Notes: a model not told the origin generated them from the sequence alone. DNA of 64,000 nt from Oxalobacteraceae bacterium UBA6018 (GCA_002428015.1 DIZW01000111.1:3684-67683); one strand, 5' to 3'; positions 33,446-42,493 are shown, counted from the stretch's first letter. Numbers and translations: made by a program.

Positions 33446-34092
33446 GGCCGGCCCCCGGCGGCGCTGACGAAGGCCGCGCGTTCGAGCCCGTGGGTGGCGC
33501 CCAGCGCGAACTGGGTGTCGAGCTCCGCGTACACCAGGCCGACCAGGGTGCTGAAGGTCTCGACCACGCCGCGCCCTTCGAGCGCGCTGGCCAGTTGCAG
33601 CGGCCAGGGCGTGCCGCCCCAGCGCCGTGCGATCTCCTGCTCGCTGAGGATGTCGGGCAGGTCGCGCTTGTTGAACTGCACCACCAGCGGCAGGCGCTCG
33701 GGACGCATCCCCAGCTGTGCCACGTTGGTGAGCAGGTTGTCGAACGAGGCGCCGTTGTTGACCGACTGGGCGCACTGGGAATCGGCCACGAAGATCACGC
33801 CGTCGGCGCGCGAGAGCACGTTCTTGCGCACGGCGTCGTGCACCACCTGTCCCGGCACCGTGTAGATCTTGAACTTGACCAGCAGGCCGGACGGCGCCAC
33901 GAAGCCCACCGGCAGCAGGTCGAAAAACAGGGTGCGGTCGCCTTCGGTATCGAGCGTCATCATGTCGCCGATCAGCCCGGGGGCGAGCAGGTCGTGCAGA
34001 CGCACCAGGTTGGTCGTCTTGCCGGCCAGGGCCGGGCCGTAATAGACCAGCTTGATGGTCAAGCGATTGCGTTCGGGATGATAGTCAGCCAT
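33442..34092 (-). CDS. MglA-like small Ras-type GTPase
   Basis: A 216-residue GTPase; ATG 34092 gives MADYHPERNRLTIKLVYYGP. The P-loop GPALAGKT (19-26), TLFFDLLP, switch II TVPGQ (78-82) and NKRD (141-144) are clear, and the switch II has Pro-Gly-Gln as in the MglA/Rag group. MglA proteins set cell polarity and drive type IV pilus or gliding reversals, usually with an MglB roadblock partner. No mglB is seen here. It is the first gene of the eight-gene signalling operon. Confidence 0.88.
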   Translation of the reverse strand: MADYHPERNRLTIKLVYYGPALAGKTTNLVRLHDLLAPGLIGDMMTLDTEGDRTLFFDLLPVGFVAPSGLLVKFKIYTVPGQVVHDAVRKNVLSRADGVIFVADSQCAQSVNNGASFDNLLTNVAQLGMRPERLPLVVQFNKRDLPDILSEQEIARRWGGTPWPLQLASALEGRGVVETFSTLVGLVYAELDTQFALGATHGLERAAFVSAAGGRP

Positions 34093-34464
34093 CGAACACG
34101 TCCTCCGACGCATGTGCCAGCGCCCGCGCAAGGGCGGCGCCCTTGTGGCATTGATGGCCGCGGCGCGGGAATCCGATCACATTCATTACTTTACCTGGGC
34201 AGCAAGGAAAAAAGCCGGACAACGGGTCCGGGAATACCTGCCATGCTAGGCTAGTATTGGCTTGATTTGTGTCAAGAAATCGGCATTACGGAACGTCAAC
34301 ACATGCGGCCGGCACAGGGCGCGCCGCCTGTGACAACACCCAAGCTATTGATTACACAGAAAGATTGCCAGCTTTGGCTCCGCGGGTTGCGCGCCACAAG
34401 GAAATTTTACAATCTGAATGTCGTAAATTCTATGACACTATTGTTGCCGCAAGACAACGTCTAC
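34093..34464. promoter_or_regulatory. Intergenic region with promoter of the GTPase-led operon
   Basis: This 372-bp region is free of credible genes. It contains the inverted repeat CTTGA-TTTGTG-TCAAG (34261-34276) and AT-rich tracts. The leftward operon promoter must lie here, as does the 3' end of the LuxR gene at 34465. Rightward frames seen here lack ribosome sites. Confidence 0.4.
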
Positions 34465-35199
34465 TCAGTTTGCCAAACCATGCATGACCGCGTAGCGAAT
34501 CAGGGCGGCGTTTGAGGCCAGCCCCATTTTGCGGAAAATCCGGGCGCGATAAGTGTTAACCGAGCTGACGCTAATCTCGAGCCGGGCCGCGACCTGCTTG
34601 ATCTGGCAACCGCTGCCGATCAGGCTCGCCACCTCGCGTTCGCGCGCGGTCAGGCCTTCGTGCGCGAGCTGCACCGCGGGACCGGCCGTGACCGGCATGG
34701 CGGACAGGCGGCGTGCCCGCGAGGGCTTCACGGTGGTTTCCAGCACGGACACCAGCACGCCGCCGCTGCCGTCGCGTCCAGCGCCGACCGGGCAGCACGA
34801 GAAAGTGAAGCTGGCGTCTTGCACAATGCCGCCGCGGCGCACCGCCAGCGCCACATCGTCGCGGCGCCCCGGCGCGCCGGCACGGCGCAAGGTATGCACC
34901 AGAGGCCCGAGCACTGGCCAGGCTTGCCGCCACACCTCGGCCGCCGGACGCCCGACGGTCGCCATGTGCTCATCGCCAAACAGCGCGCAGGCCGGGCCGT
35001 TGGCGATGTACGCGAAGCGCGCACCGCACAGCAGCACCATCGGGAACGGCGAGCGCAGGCACAGGTCCAGCGCCGCCAGCATGGCCGCGCTCCAGGTGCC
35101 GACCGCCCCCAGCCCGGCCGCGTCCCAGTTGGCCGCGCGGACCGCGTCGGCCACCGGCCCGGCGCCAGCGAAAACATCGCGGTTGATCATCAAGCCCAT
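34465..35199 (-). CDS. PAS-LuxR type transcriptional regulator
   Basis: A 244-residue protein taken from ATG 35199; a GTG at 35241 or ATG 35190 is also possible. The N-terminal part (AMLAALDLCLRSPFPMVLLC, ARFAYIANGPACALFGDEHM) is a PAS-like sensor resembling those in light or redox histidine kinases. The C-terminus is a LuxR/NarL helix-turn-helix (LTAREREVASLIGSGCQIKQ, EISVSSVNTYRARIFRKMGL). No receiver is present, so the PAS domain probably senses a ligand directly. It stands alone. Confidence 0.83.
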   Translation of the reverse strand: MGLMINRDVFAGAGPVADAVRAANWDAAGLGAVGTWSAAMLAALDLCLRSPFPMVLLCGARFAYIANGPACALFGDEHMATVGRPAAEVWRQAWPVLGPLVHTLRRAGAPGRRDDVALAVRRGGIVQDASFTFSCCPVGAGRDGSGGVLVSVLETTVKPSRARRLSAMPVTAGPAVQLAHEGLTAREREVASLIGSGCQIKQVAARLEISVSSVNTYRARIFRKMGLASNAALIRYAVMHGLAN

Positions 35200-35302
35200 G
35201 GACAACAGTGTCCGCCATCGAGAGTTCCCAATGACGCACACTATACGCCCGCGCCGGCCGCCACGCCAGGCACAGCATGCGCACCTGACGGCTCGGTACC
35301 GG

Positions 35303-35413
35303 TCAGGCGCCGTGCAGGCGCTTCATCATGCCCAGGAAATCGAAGGTGTGGGCCAGTGCCAGCAGTCCTACCAGAACGGCCACGCCGAGCGCGATCGCGA
35401 TATGCTTTTTCAT
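35303..35413 (-). CDS. 36-residue single-span membrane peptide
   Basis: This short gene starts at ATG 35411-35413 behind AAAGGAAC and stops at 35303. The product begins MKKHIAIALGVAVLVGLLAL, a positively charged start and one transmembrane helix, then an amphipathic tail ending MMKRLHGA. It lies 10 bp after the permease gene stop on the same strand, so it is probably co-transcribed with the ABC exporter and may be an accessory subunit. Its function is unknown. Confidence 0.6.
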   Translation of the reverse strand: MKKHIAIALGVAVLVGLLALAHTFDFLGMMKRLHGA

Positions 35414-35423
35414 GTTGTTCCTT

Positions 35424-37838
35424 TCAGATGGTATTGAGAGCTTCCCGTATCGTCAGGCGCGCGGCGCGCGCGGCCGGATAGGCGCTGGCGAGCGCCGCGC
35501 CGGCCACGATGGCCAGCAGCCACGCGGCGATCGCGCCCCACGACACGGAAAGAGGGAGTGGAAAACGAAATGCCAGGCGGCCGAGCATCCGGCCCAGCGC
35601 GCCCGACAAGGGCAGCGCCAGGACCAGCGCCAGCGCCCAGCTCATCACGCCGATCAGGACGCCCTCCCCGATCACGTTACGCAGCACCATGGCCGACGTG
35701 GCGCCGATGGTGCGCATGACGCCGAACTCGCGCGTGCGTTCGAACACGCTGGTGCCCATGGCCGCCGTCAGCCCGAGCGCGCCCACCGCGGCCATCAGCG
35801 CGGCCATCGCCAGCAAGGCCGCGATCAGGATGTAGACGTGGCCGCTGAGGGCGTCGGACAGGCGCGCCTCCGACATCTCCAGCTTGGTGTTCACGCAGGC
35901 GCGCGCCAGGGCCGCACGCACCGCGGCCGCACCGGCCGCCACCGCCGCCGGGTCGTGGCGCTCGAACACGATGCGCAGCCCGTTGAGCTGGCCGTCCACG
36001 CCAAGCGCGTCGGCGAAACCGCGCGGCGTGGTGTAGGCCGACGCCGGCGTGATGATCTCGCGCGCGATGCCGACCACGGTGAACGCGGTCAGCCGTCCGT
36101 GCACATTGAGCGTGACGGGGCGCCCCAGGGCCGCCTGCGGGAACAGCGCCAGCGCCATATGGTTGAGCACCACTGCGTCGGTGTCGTCGGCCCGCAGCCA
36201 GCGCCCCGCGAGCAGGGTGAGCTTGACCATGGCGCTGTCCGGCGGCACCGAGCGCAGGGTAAAGCTGCCATGGCCGCCGTCGGGATAGGTGCGCGCGATC
36301 TCCAGGCCGTCGGCGCGCCCGACCGCCACCGCCGCCGTGTTCCACGGTTCCGCCCTGCGCACGCCCGGCACCGCCGCGACCACCGCCAGCACCTGGCGCT
36401 GCGGCGCGGCGTCGGCCAGGCGCAGTTCCAGGTCGTGGCGCCTGTCGGCCGCCGCGTCGGCCAGGCTCTGCTGCCAGGCCGACTTGACGTTCAAGCTGGT
36501 CAGGAACATGGCCCCGGCCGCCGCCAGCAGCGCCAGCGTCAGCGCCAGCCGTGCGGGGCGGCGGAAGGTGTTGCGCAGCGCCAGGGCCAGGCTGCGGTCC
36601 AGGCCGCGCACGCGCGCCAGCAGCGTCTGCGCGCGGCCGGCGCCGGCGCCGTGGCGGCGCACGCCGAATTCGCCGATGGCCTGGCGCACCGTCAGGGCGC
36701 TCGCGCGCCGGATCGGCAGCGCCGCCGCCGCCAGCGGCAGCAGCAGGCCTGCGCCGACCTGCACGGCGACCGCCCAGGCCGGAATGGCCCGGCTGTACAA
36801 GGTCAGGTTGAGCAGCTCGGCGATGGCGCCGGCGAAGCCGCGCGCGGCCGCCATCCCGGCCGGCACGCCGATCAACAGCGCGGCCACGCCGATCGCCGCC
36901 ACCAGCGCCAGGTACAGGGACGCGATCTGCGACGAGCGCGCGCCGATCGCCTTCATCACCCCGATCTGGCGCGTCTGCTGGGCCAGCATGGCTCCGATCA
37001 GCGTGGCCGCCAACACCGCGCTCAGCGCCAGCGCCATCGCGCTGAACACCAGCAGCATCACCAGGATCGCCGTCATCTGGGTCTGGTGCGGATGCATGCG
37101 CGGCGGCGGAATCCGGATCTCGCCGGGCGCGTAGCCCTGCCGCCTGAGCGCGGCGGCGATCGGCGCCACGGCGCGCTCGATGGCCGCGGCGTCGAGCCCG
37201 GGATCGGTGAAGCCGAGCTTGAGCAGCTGGGCGCCGCCCTCGCCGCCCAGCGTGGCCGCCGTGGCCGGCGTGATGTAGCCGTACACGGTCTGCTCCTGCC
37301 AGGCCGGCGCCAGACCGGCGTCGTGCACCAGGCCGGAGATCACCAGGCGCGCACGCCGTCCCCGCGGCGCCGTCACCTGCAGCGCCACGCCGACCTGGGC
37401 GCGCGTGAGCGGCAGCGCGCTGCGCTCGAGCAGCACGGCGCCGTCGGGCGGCGGCCAGGCGCCCTGCTCGGGCAGGAAGCGGTTCAGGCGCGCCGCCTTG
37501 AAGTCGGGCACCACGAACAGCAGCATCGGCAGCGCCACGTCCCGGCTGACCTGGACCCGCGCCAGCAGGCGCGCGCCGCCCTCGGCCTCGGCCACCCCGG
37601 GCCAGCGCCGCAGCATGGCCAGCAGCGCGTCGTCGACGCGGTCGACCTCGATCAGCGCCGCGGCCGGGTGGGTACCCAGGTAGTTGCGGCCGATCTCGCG
37701 CGTGAGGATGGTGTAGGCGCCCAGCACGGTCGCGATGGCGAAGCTGCCGATGGCCAGCGCGGCCACCATCATCGCGACGCGTCCGCGCGTGCCGCGCAGG
37801 TCGCCGAGCAGCTTGCGCCAGCGTGGCGTGAGCCTCAT
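35424..37838 (-). CDS. FtsX-like ABC permease (MacB/LolC type)
   Basis: An 804-residue membrane protein with two FtsX units: an N-terminal helix, a periplasmic domain (about 50-260), three helices (260-420), then a second single helix near 440 followed by another periplasmic domain (460-670) and three helices to the end. This doubled layout fits large permeases of lipoprotein or peptide/drug exporters. It overlaps the ATPase gene by 4 bp. No outer-membrane or adaptor gene is adjacent. Substrate unknown. Confidence 0.87.
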   Translation of the reverse strand: MRLTPRWRKLLGDLRGTRGRVAMMVAALAIGSFAIATVLGAYTILTREIGRNYLGTHPAAALIEVDRVDDALLAMLRRWPGVAEAEGGARLLARVQVSRDVALPMLLFVVPDFKAARLNRFLPEQGAWPPPDGAVLLERSALPLTRAQVGVALQVTAPRGRRARLVISGLVHDAGLAPAWQEQTVYGYITPATAATLGGEGGAQLLKLGFTDPGLDAAAIERAVAPIAAALRRQGYAPGEIRIPPPRMHPHQTQMTAILVMLLVFSAMALALSAVLAATLIGAMLAQQTRQIGVMKAIGARSSQIASLYLALVAAIGVAALLIGVPAGMAAARGFAGAIAELLNLTLYSRAIPAWAVAVQVGAGLLLPLAAAALPIRRASALTVRQAIGEFGVRRHGAGAGRAQTLLARVRGLDRSLALALRNTFRRPARLALTLALLAAAGAMFLTSLNVKSAWQQSLADAAADRRHDLELRLADAAPQRQVLAVVAAVPGVRRAEPWNTAAVAVGRADGLEIARTYPDGGHGSFTLRSVPPDSAMVKLTLLAGRWLRADDTDAVVLNHMALALFPQAALGRPVTLNVHGRLTAFTVVGIAREIITPASAYTTPRGFADALGVDGQLNGLRIVFERHDPAAVAAGAAAVRAALARACVNTKLEMSEARLSDALSGHVYILIAALLAMAALMAAVGALGLTAAMGTSVFERTREFGVMRTIGATSAMVLRNVIGEGVLIGVMSWALALVLALPLSGALGRMLGRLAFRFPLPLSVSWGAIAAWLLAIVAGAALASAYPAARAARLTIREALNTI

Positions 37839-38551
37839 GCGACCGCCCGCGTTTCGCCCACCACCGCGCCGTCGGCCAGCGTGACGGTGCGCGTGAAGTA
37901 GTGGCTCAGCTCGCGCTCATGCGTCACCATCACCACCGTCTTGCCTTCCTTGGCCAGCGCGGCGAACAGGCGCATCACGTCGTCCGAGGTGCCCGAATCG
38001 AGGTTCCCGGTCGGCTCGTCGGCCACCAGGATGGGGGGATCGTTGGCCAGCGCGCGGGCGATGGCGGCGCGCTGCTGCTGGCCGCCGGACAGGTCGGCCG
38101 GCAATTTGTCGGCCTGCTCCGCGATGTCGAGCTTGGCCAGCAGGGCCAGCGCGCGCGCGCGCCGCGCGGCGCCCGGATACGTATGACAGAAATCCATCGG
38201 CAGCATCACGTTCTCGGCCACCGTCAAGGTCGGCAGCAGCTGGAAGAACTGGAAGATCACGCCGATCTGCCTGCCGCGCCAGCGCGCCAGTTGCTCCTGG
38301 TCGAGCGCGTGCACGGCCGTGCCGGCGACCTCGATGCGTCCCGAGGACGGCGTGTCTATCCCGCACAACATGTTGATCAGGGTGGATTTGCCGCTGCCGG
38401 ACTTGCCGACGACGGCGACGAACTCGCCGCGCCGCACGCTCAGGCTGACATCGCGCAGCGCATCGAAGCTGGCGCCGGCGCTGGCGTAGCGCTTGCACAC
38501 GCCGGACATGGAAATGAGCGGCGAGGCCGGCCCCGGGATGGATGTTTTCAT
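37835..38551 (-). CDS. ABC transporter ATPase (LolD/MacB type)
   Basis: A 238-residue ATPase with Walker A GKSGSGKST, Q-loop IFQFFQLLP, signature LSGGQQQR, Walker B ILVADEPTGNLD and H-loop VTHER. The sequence after the Q-loop (LTVAENVMLP) is typical of the LolD group. It is the first gene of the exporter unit and is divergent from a TetR regulator with a repeat-rich intergenic region, so that regulator very likely controls it. Confidence 0.92.
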   Translation of the reverse strand: MKTSIPGPASPLISMSGVCKRYASAGASFDALRDVSLSVRRGEFVAVVGKSGSGKSTLINMLCGIDTPSSGRIEVAGTAVHALDQEQLARWRGRQIGVIFQFFQLLPTLTVAENVMLPMDFCHTYPGAARRARALALLAKLDIAEQADKLPADLSGGQQQRAAIARALANDPPILVADEPTGNLDSGTSDDVMRLFAALAKEGKTVVMVTHERELSHYFTRTVTLADGAVVGETRAVA

Positions 38552-38577
38552 GCGAAACTCCTAGTTTTCGAAACAGG

Positions 38578-38606
38578 TGTTCGATACCGAACAAGATGTT
38601 CGATAC
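38578..38606. promoter_or_regulatory. TetR operator candidate with duplicated TGTTCGATAC
   Basis: TGTTCGATAC occurs at 38578-38587 and 38597-38606 in direct orientation (19-bp spacing), and the first copy is part of the palindrome GTTCGATACCGAAC (38579-38592). It lies 27 bp upstream of the ABC ATPase start, between divergent genes. Likely binding site of the TetR protein (inferred). Confidence 0.5.
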
Positions 38607-38701
38607 TAGGAGGCGGCGGCGTCCACGGTCAACGGACGGCGCCGGCGCGAATGTATGAAAGCGAACAAAAGCGGTCGGCGTGTACGACTCGAGGAGCTGA
38701 A

Positions 38702-39340
38702 ATGAGCAAGAACCTTGGCAACGGCGTGGGCGACGGCGTGCCCGAGCAGGCGGACAGTGACACGAGCAGTGACACGAGCAGCGATCCGCGCGTCAAGCGC
38801 ACCCGGCGCCGCCTGCACGAGGCCTTGCTCGCGCTGTCGATCGAGCGCGGCTACGACGCCGTCACCGTCCAGGACGTGCTGGTGCGCGCCGAGACGGCCC
38901 GCTCGACCTTCTATGCGCACTTCCGCGACAAGGACGACCTGCTCCTGGCCGGCTTTCGCGACCGCGGCGAGCCCCTGTTCAGCGCCCTGTTCGATGCTGG
39001 CGACGGGGCCGATCCGTTCATCGGCTTCACGCGCCACCTGTTTGCCCACATCGACCAGAACAAGGCCTTCGCCAAGGCCATCCTGGGCACCAGCTCGGCC
39101 GCGCTGGTGATCGGCCATCTGCGCAACATCATCGTGATCGAGGCGCGCCGGCTGGTGGGCGCGCGGCGCGCGGCCCAAGGCGGCGTGCTGGACGAGCTGA
39201 GCGTGCAATTCGTCGCCAGCACCGCCTTCAATCTGCTCACCTGGTGGATCGACCACGACTTCCCGCTCGGCGTGGACGAGATGAGCGCGGTTTGCCACCG
39301 CTTCATCGCCACCGGCCTGGGCCGGCCCGGCGAAGCCTGA
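38702..39340 (+). CDS. TetR/AcrR-family transcriptional regulator
   Basis: A 212-residue regulator from ATG 38702 with a GAGGAG site upstream. After a disordered start containing the small repeat DTSSDTSSD comes the helix-turn-helix domain (RRLHEALLALSIERGYDAVT, RAETARSTFYAHFRDKDDLL) and a helical ligand domain (residues 85-200) with LTWWIDHDFPL. Divergent from the FtsX-type exporter, it presumably represses that exporter until an inducer binds. The frame is open far upstream (to 37901), but that part is antisense to the ATPase. Confidence 0.88.
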   Translation: MSKNLGNGVGDGVPEQADSDTSSDTSSDPRVKRTRRRLHEALLALSIERGYDAVTVQDVLVRAETARSTFYAHFRDKDDLLLAGFRDRGEPLFSALFDAGDGADPFIGFTRHLFAHIDQNKAFAKAILGTSSAALVIGHLRNIIVIEARRLVGARRAAQGGVLDELSVQFVASTAFNLLTWWIDHDFPLGVDEMSAVCHRFIATGLGRPGEA

Positions 39341-39355
39341 GGCAGGGTCGCAGGC

Positions 39356-39958
39356 TCAGGCGCGCATGCTGGTGCGGACCAGGTCGGCGACGTTGTCGAC
39401 ATTGAGCTTGCTCATCAGGCGGGCCTTGTGCACTTCGACGGTGCGCACGCTGATGCCGAGCAGTTCGGCCACTTCCCGGTTGTGCTTGCCGCTGACGACC
39501 AGCTGCATGACCTCGCGCTCGCGCGGGGTGAGCGCGGCCACCAGCGCCGTGGAGCGTTCCTTGCCCTGGCTTTCGGTGAGCAGCTGGCCGACCTGGACGA
39601 AGGCGTCGTTGATCGCGTTGATCAGCTTGCTTTCCTCGAGCGGCTTTTCGAGGAAGTCGAAAGCGTCGGCCTTGAACGCGCGGCGCGCCAGGTCCACGTC
39701 GCCATGCCCGGTCATGATGATCACCGGCAGGCGCGAATGGCGCTCGGCCAGTTCGCGCTGCAGCGCCAGCCCGTCCATGCCCGGCATGCGGATGTCGATC
39801 AGCAGGCAGCCCAGCCAATCGGGGCGCCAGGCGTTGAGCAGGTCGGCGCCGTTGGAAAACAAGGCGATGCGGTAGCCTTGCACGCCCAGCAGCAGGCCCA
39901 GCGAATCGCGCACCGAAGGGTCGTCGTCGACGATAAATACCGTCATATCATGTGTCAT
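39356..39958 (-). CDS. FixJ/TodT-type response regulator
   Basis: A 200-residue regulator starting at ATG 39958 (ATG 39946 also possible). The receiver has FIVDDDPSVRDSL, phospho-acceptor Asp in LLIDIRMPGMDG, the Thr in IIMTGHGD and Lys in FLEKPLEE. The C-terminal LuxR-type helix-turn-helix is LTPREREVMQLVVSGKHNRE with ISVRTVEVHKARLM. Its start lies 11 bp inside the end of the kinase gene, forming a two-component pair. Confidence 0.93.
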   Translation of the reverse strand: MTHDMTVFIVDDDPSVRDSLGLLLGVQGYRIALFSNGADLLNAWRPDWLGCLLIDIRMPGMDGLALQRELAERHSRLPVIIMTGHGDVDLARRAFKADAFDFLEKPLEESKLINAINDAFVQVGQLLTESQGKERSTALVAALTPREREVMQLVVSGKHNREVAELLGISVRTVEVHKARLMSKLNVDNVADLVRTSMRA

Positions 39959-41552
39959 CACGTACTCCAGGATCTGCCAGCGGCAGGATAAATCGGAAAA
40001 TGCCATGCTCGCCGATCTCGGCCCACAGGGTGCCGCCGTGGGCCTCGACGATGGTGCGCGAGAGTACCAGACCGAGCCCGAGGCCGCTCGATTTTCCCGA
40101 GACAAAGGGTTCGAACAGGCGGGCCGCGACCGCGCGCGTGACGCCGCTGCCGCTGTCCTCGACGGTGATGCGCAGGCGCCCGCCCGGCAGGCGCACGGCG
40201 CCGACGTCGACCCGGCGCGGCGCGGCGCCGGCCGCGGCCGCGTCGAAGGCGTTGGCGATCAGGTTGCGCAGCACCAGTTCGATCTGCAGGCGGTCGGCCC
40301 GGATCTGCAGGCTGGGGTGTATGTCGCGCTGCAGGGTGACGCCGTCGTCGGCGCAGCGGGTGGCGAACTGGGCGCTGACGGTCTCGACGATGCTGCGCAG
40401 GCTGGCGGTCTCGAAGTGCATCGCGCCGGTGGTGAAGAATTCGCGCAGGCGCCGCATCACTTCGGCCGCGCGCCCGGCCTCGTGCACCATCTTGTGGATC
40501 GTACCCAGCAGCAGCGGGCCATTGTCGCCGCGCGCGATCAGGTGGTCGCACGCCTTGCCGTAGGCGGTCAGCGCCGTCATCGGCTGGTTCAGCTCGTGCG
40601 CCAGCGCGGCCGCCATTTCGCCCGCCGCGGCCAGGCGCAGCGAGTGCTTCAGGTCGTGCGCGGCGGCGCGCTGTTCGTCCACCAGCACGCCGATGAAGAA
40701 GCCGACGATGGCGATCACGGCGCCGAGCATTTGCAGCTCGTCGAACGGCACCCCTTCGGGACTGCCCCAACGCACCGTGAAGATGATGCCGAACTGGAGC
40801 ACGAAGACGATCACGGCGGTCCCGGCCAGGCCCTGGCGGCTGGCGGCCCAGATCACGGGCAGCAACAGGAAATAGAAGTGCTTGAACTCGCGGGTGCCGA
40901 TCAGGCCGAGAAACACGCCGCGCGCCAGCAGTAGGGCAAGCAGCACGTAGGCCAGGGTTTCCCAGTTGGTCATGACCATGCGCAGGCGATGCCGTCCGCT
41001 GTCGCTGGCCACCATCCACAGCACCGGCATCGACATGAGCACGCCCACCACGTCGCCGATCCCGAAGCGGATCGCGGCCGTGGCCAGGGTGCCCTGCGGA
41101 AGCAGGCCGGCCAGGTCGAGGGTGCCCACGAACATCAGCGCGGTCAGGCTCAGGCCGACCACGACGATGCCCAGCCAGGTAACGAGGCTGTAGCGGTCCT
41201 TGATCATGGTCGCGTGCGAGAATCGGCGCCGCAGCACCTCGCCGATGCTGCCGTAGCCGGCCACCAGCAGCACCGACATCAGCAGGCTGGCCGGCAGGCC
41301 CGCGGGCAAGCCGCGTACCACTTCGCACAGCAGCAGGGCGACCATCCAGGGCAAGGCGGCACGCTTGCCGATGCACAGCCACAGCACCAAGCCCAGGGCC
41401 GGGTCTGGATTCCAGGGCGTAATGTGCATACCGGCCAGCGGTTCAATGAAACTGACCCAGTCCAGGAACACGTACAGGGCGATGAACCCGGTCAGATACG
41501 GGACCAGCTCGCGGGCGCGCAGGGGGGAGTTGTTTGATAGCATCGTCCGCAT
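39948..41552 (-). CDS. Membrane sensor histidine kinase (FixL/MASE1-like)
   Basis: A 534-residue kinase; ATG 41552 or ATG 41543 is the likely start. About eight hydrophobic helices (20-310) make a multi-pass sensor resembling MASE1 or a transporter-like input. The kinase core has AAAGEMAAALAHELNQPMTAL (H-box of the FixL group), NLIANAFDAA (N-box), EDSGSGV and SSGLGLGLVLSRTIVEAHGG. It is partner to the FixJ-type regulator encoded immediately downstream. No PAS domain is visible, so sensing probably occurs in the membrane part. Confidence 0.88.
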   Translation of the reverse strand: MRTMLSNNSPLRARELVPYLTGFIALYVFLDWVSFIEPLAGMHITPWNPDPALGLVLWLCIGKRAALPWMVALLLCEVVRGLPAGLPASLLMSVLLVAGYGSIGEVLRRRFSHATMIKDRYSLVTWLGIVVVGLSLTALMFVGTLDLAGLLPQGTLATAAIRFGIGDVVGVLMSMPVLWMVASDSGRHRLRMVMTNWETLAYVLLALLLARGVFLGLIGTREFKHFYFLLLPVIWAASRQGLAGTAVIVFVLQFGIIFTVRWGSPEGVPFDELQMLGAVIAIVGFFIGVLVDEQRAAAHDLKHSLRLAAAGEMAAALAHELNQPMTALTAYGKACDHLIARGDNGPLLLGTIHKMVHEAGRAAEVMRRLREFFTTGAMHFETASLRSIVETVSAQFATRCADDGVTLQRDIHPSLQIRADRLQIELVLRNLIANAFDAAAAGAAPRRVDVGAVRLPGGRLRITVEDSGSGVTRAVAARLFEPFVSGKSSGLGLGLVLSRTIVEAHGGTLWAEIGEHGIFRFILPLADPGVRDDT

Positions 41553-41568
41553 TATGCCTTGCGTACAC

Positions 41569-41698
41569 CCCTTACGCATTAGCCCACTCGCGTAAGGGTT
41601 TCCCCTAGGTCTCACAAGCCGCAACGGAGCCGCCCCACGCTCCGCCCCGCGAATTCCCAATAGAAACACGTATTACATAAAGGAACCGCTTACGTAAG
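41569..41698. promoter_or_regulatory. TTACG/CGTAA inverted repeats upstream of the kinase gene
   Basis: CCCTTACGC (41569-41577) and GCGTAAGGG (41590-41598) form a perfect 9-bp inverted repeat with a 12-bp spacer. The palindrome CTTACGTAAG lies at 41689-41698. Both share the TTACG core and lie between the divergent kinase and USP-like genes, suggesting binding sites for the FixJ-type regulator on both promoters. Confidence 0.45.
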
Positions 41699-41772
41699 TG
41701 CCCCAATTTACGGTCGATGGCAAGCGCCCTACAATAGAGCTACCTTGATTCTCGGCAAATAGGTTTTCCGCC

Positions 41773-42327
41773 ATGTCATACCACCGCATTTTCACCGAAC
41801 CCAACCACCCGTCCTACCTTCGCCAATTGTCGGCCGGGGCGGACGCGCTGGCCGATAACCTGCGCATCCTGGCGCCGGTCAAGCGCAATGCCGACGTCGA
41901 CGCGGTGCTGGCCCATGCCGTGACCTTGGGGCAGACCGTGCGGGTGACCGTGCTGCTGCTGCACGTGACGACGTCCTCGCCGAGCCGGCCGTCCGCCGGC
42001 GGCCAGCGTGTCGGCGACACCGGCGCGGAAGCGGTGCTGACCTACGGCGCGCAGCGCTGCCGCGCGCTGGGCATCGCCCACGCCTGCCACATCCGCGAGG
42101 GTGAGCTGGTGTTCACCATCCTCGACGCGGCAGAAATGCTGGCCAGCGATGTCATCGTCATGCACCGCGCCAGGAAAAGCCGGCTGCGCCAGCTGTTCTC
42201 GTCCGATACCGTGCGCCGGCTCTCCAGCGAGCTGCGCTATGTTCCGCTGGTGGCGGTGCAGGAGGATGGCGCGCCGCTGGAGCCGGGCGGCGCCTTCGCC
42301 CTTGCCCGTCCCTCCTTGACGCGCTAG
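41773..42327 (+). CDS. Universal stress protein-like protein
   Basis: A 184-residue protein. The first half (LRILAPVKRNADVDAVLAHA, VRVTVLLLHVTT) and second half (HIREGELVFTILDAAEMLAS, VIVMHRARKSRLRQLFSSDT, YVPLVAV) follow the USP fold: strand 1, helix, and a C-terminal helix after a basic loop. The loop after residue 150 lacks the typical ATP-binding G-x2-G-x9-G-S pattern, so it probably does not bind ATP. It is divergent from the kinase and preceded by the TTACGTAA site. Confidence 0.65.
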   Translation: MSYHRIFTEPNHPSYLRQLSAGADALADNLRILAPVKRNADVDAVLAHAVTLGQTVRVTVLLLHVTTSSPSRPSAGGQRVGDTGAEAVLTYGAQRCRALGIAHACHIREGELVFTILDAAEMLASDVIVMHRARKSRLRQLFSSDTVRRLSSELRYVPLVAVQEDGAPLEPGGAFALARPSLTR

Positions 42328-42493
42328 CGTACGCTGGCCAGCCCAGCGGCGAGCGCGGGTTTCATGGGCGAGGCGTAGGCCGACGCCGTTCAAATTGTCC
42401 CAGTCGGTCGCCATGCGCTGCGCGTCCCACGGCGCCGGCTTTGGGCCGCCGTCATCACAGGCGATACCCCTTGCCTGCGAAGCATCGCGGCCC

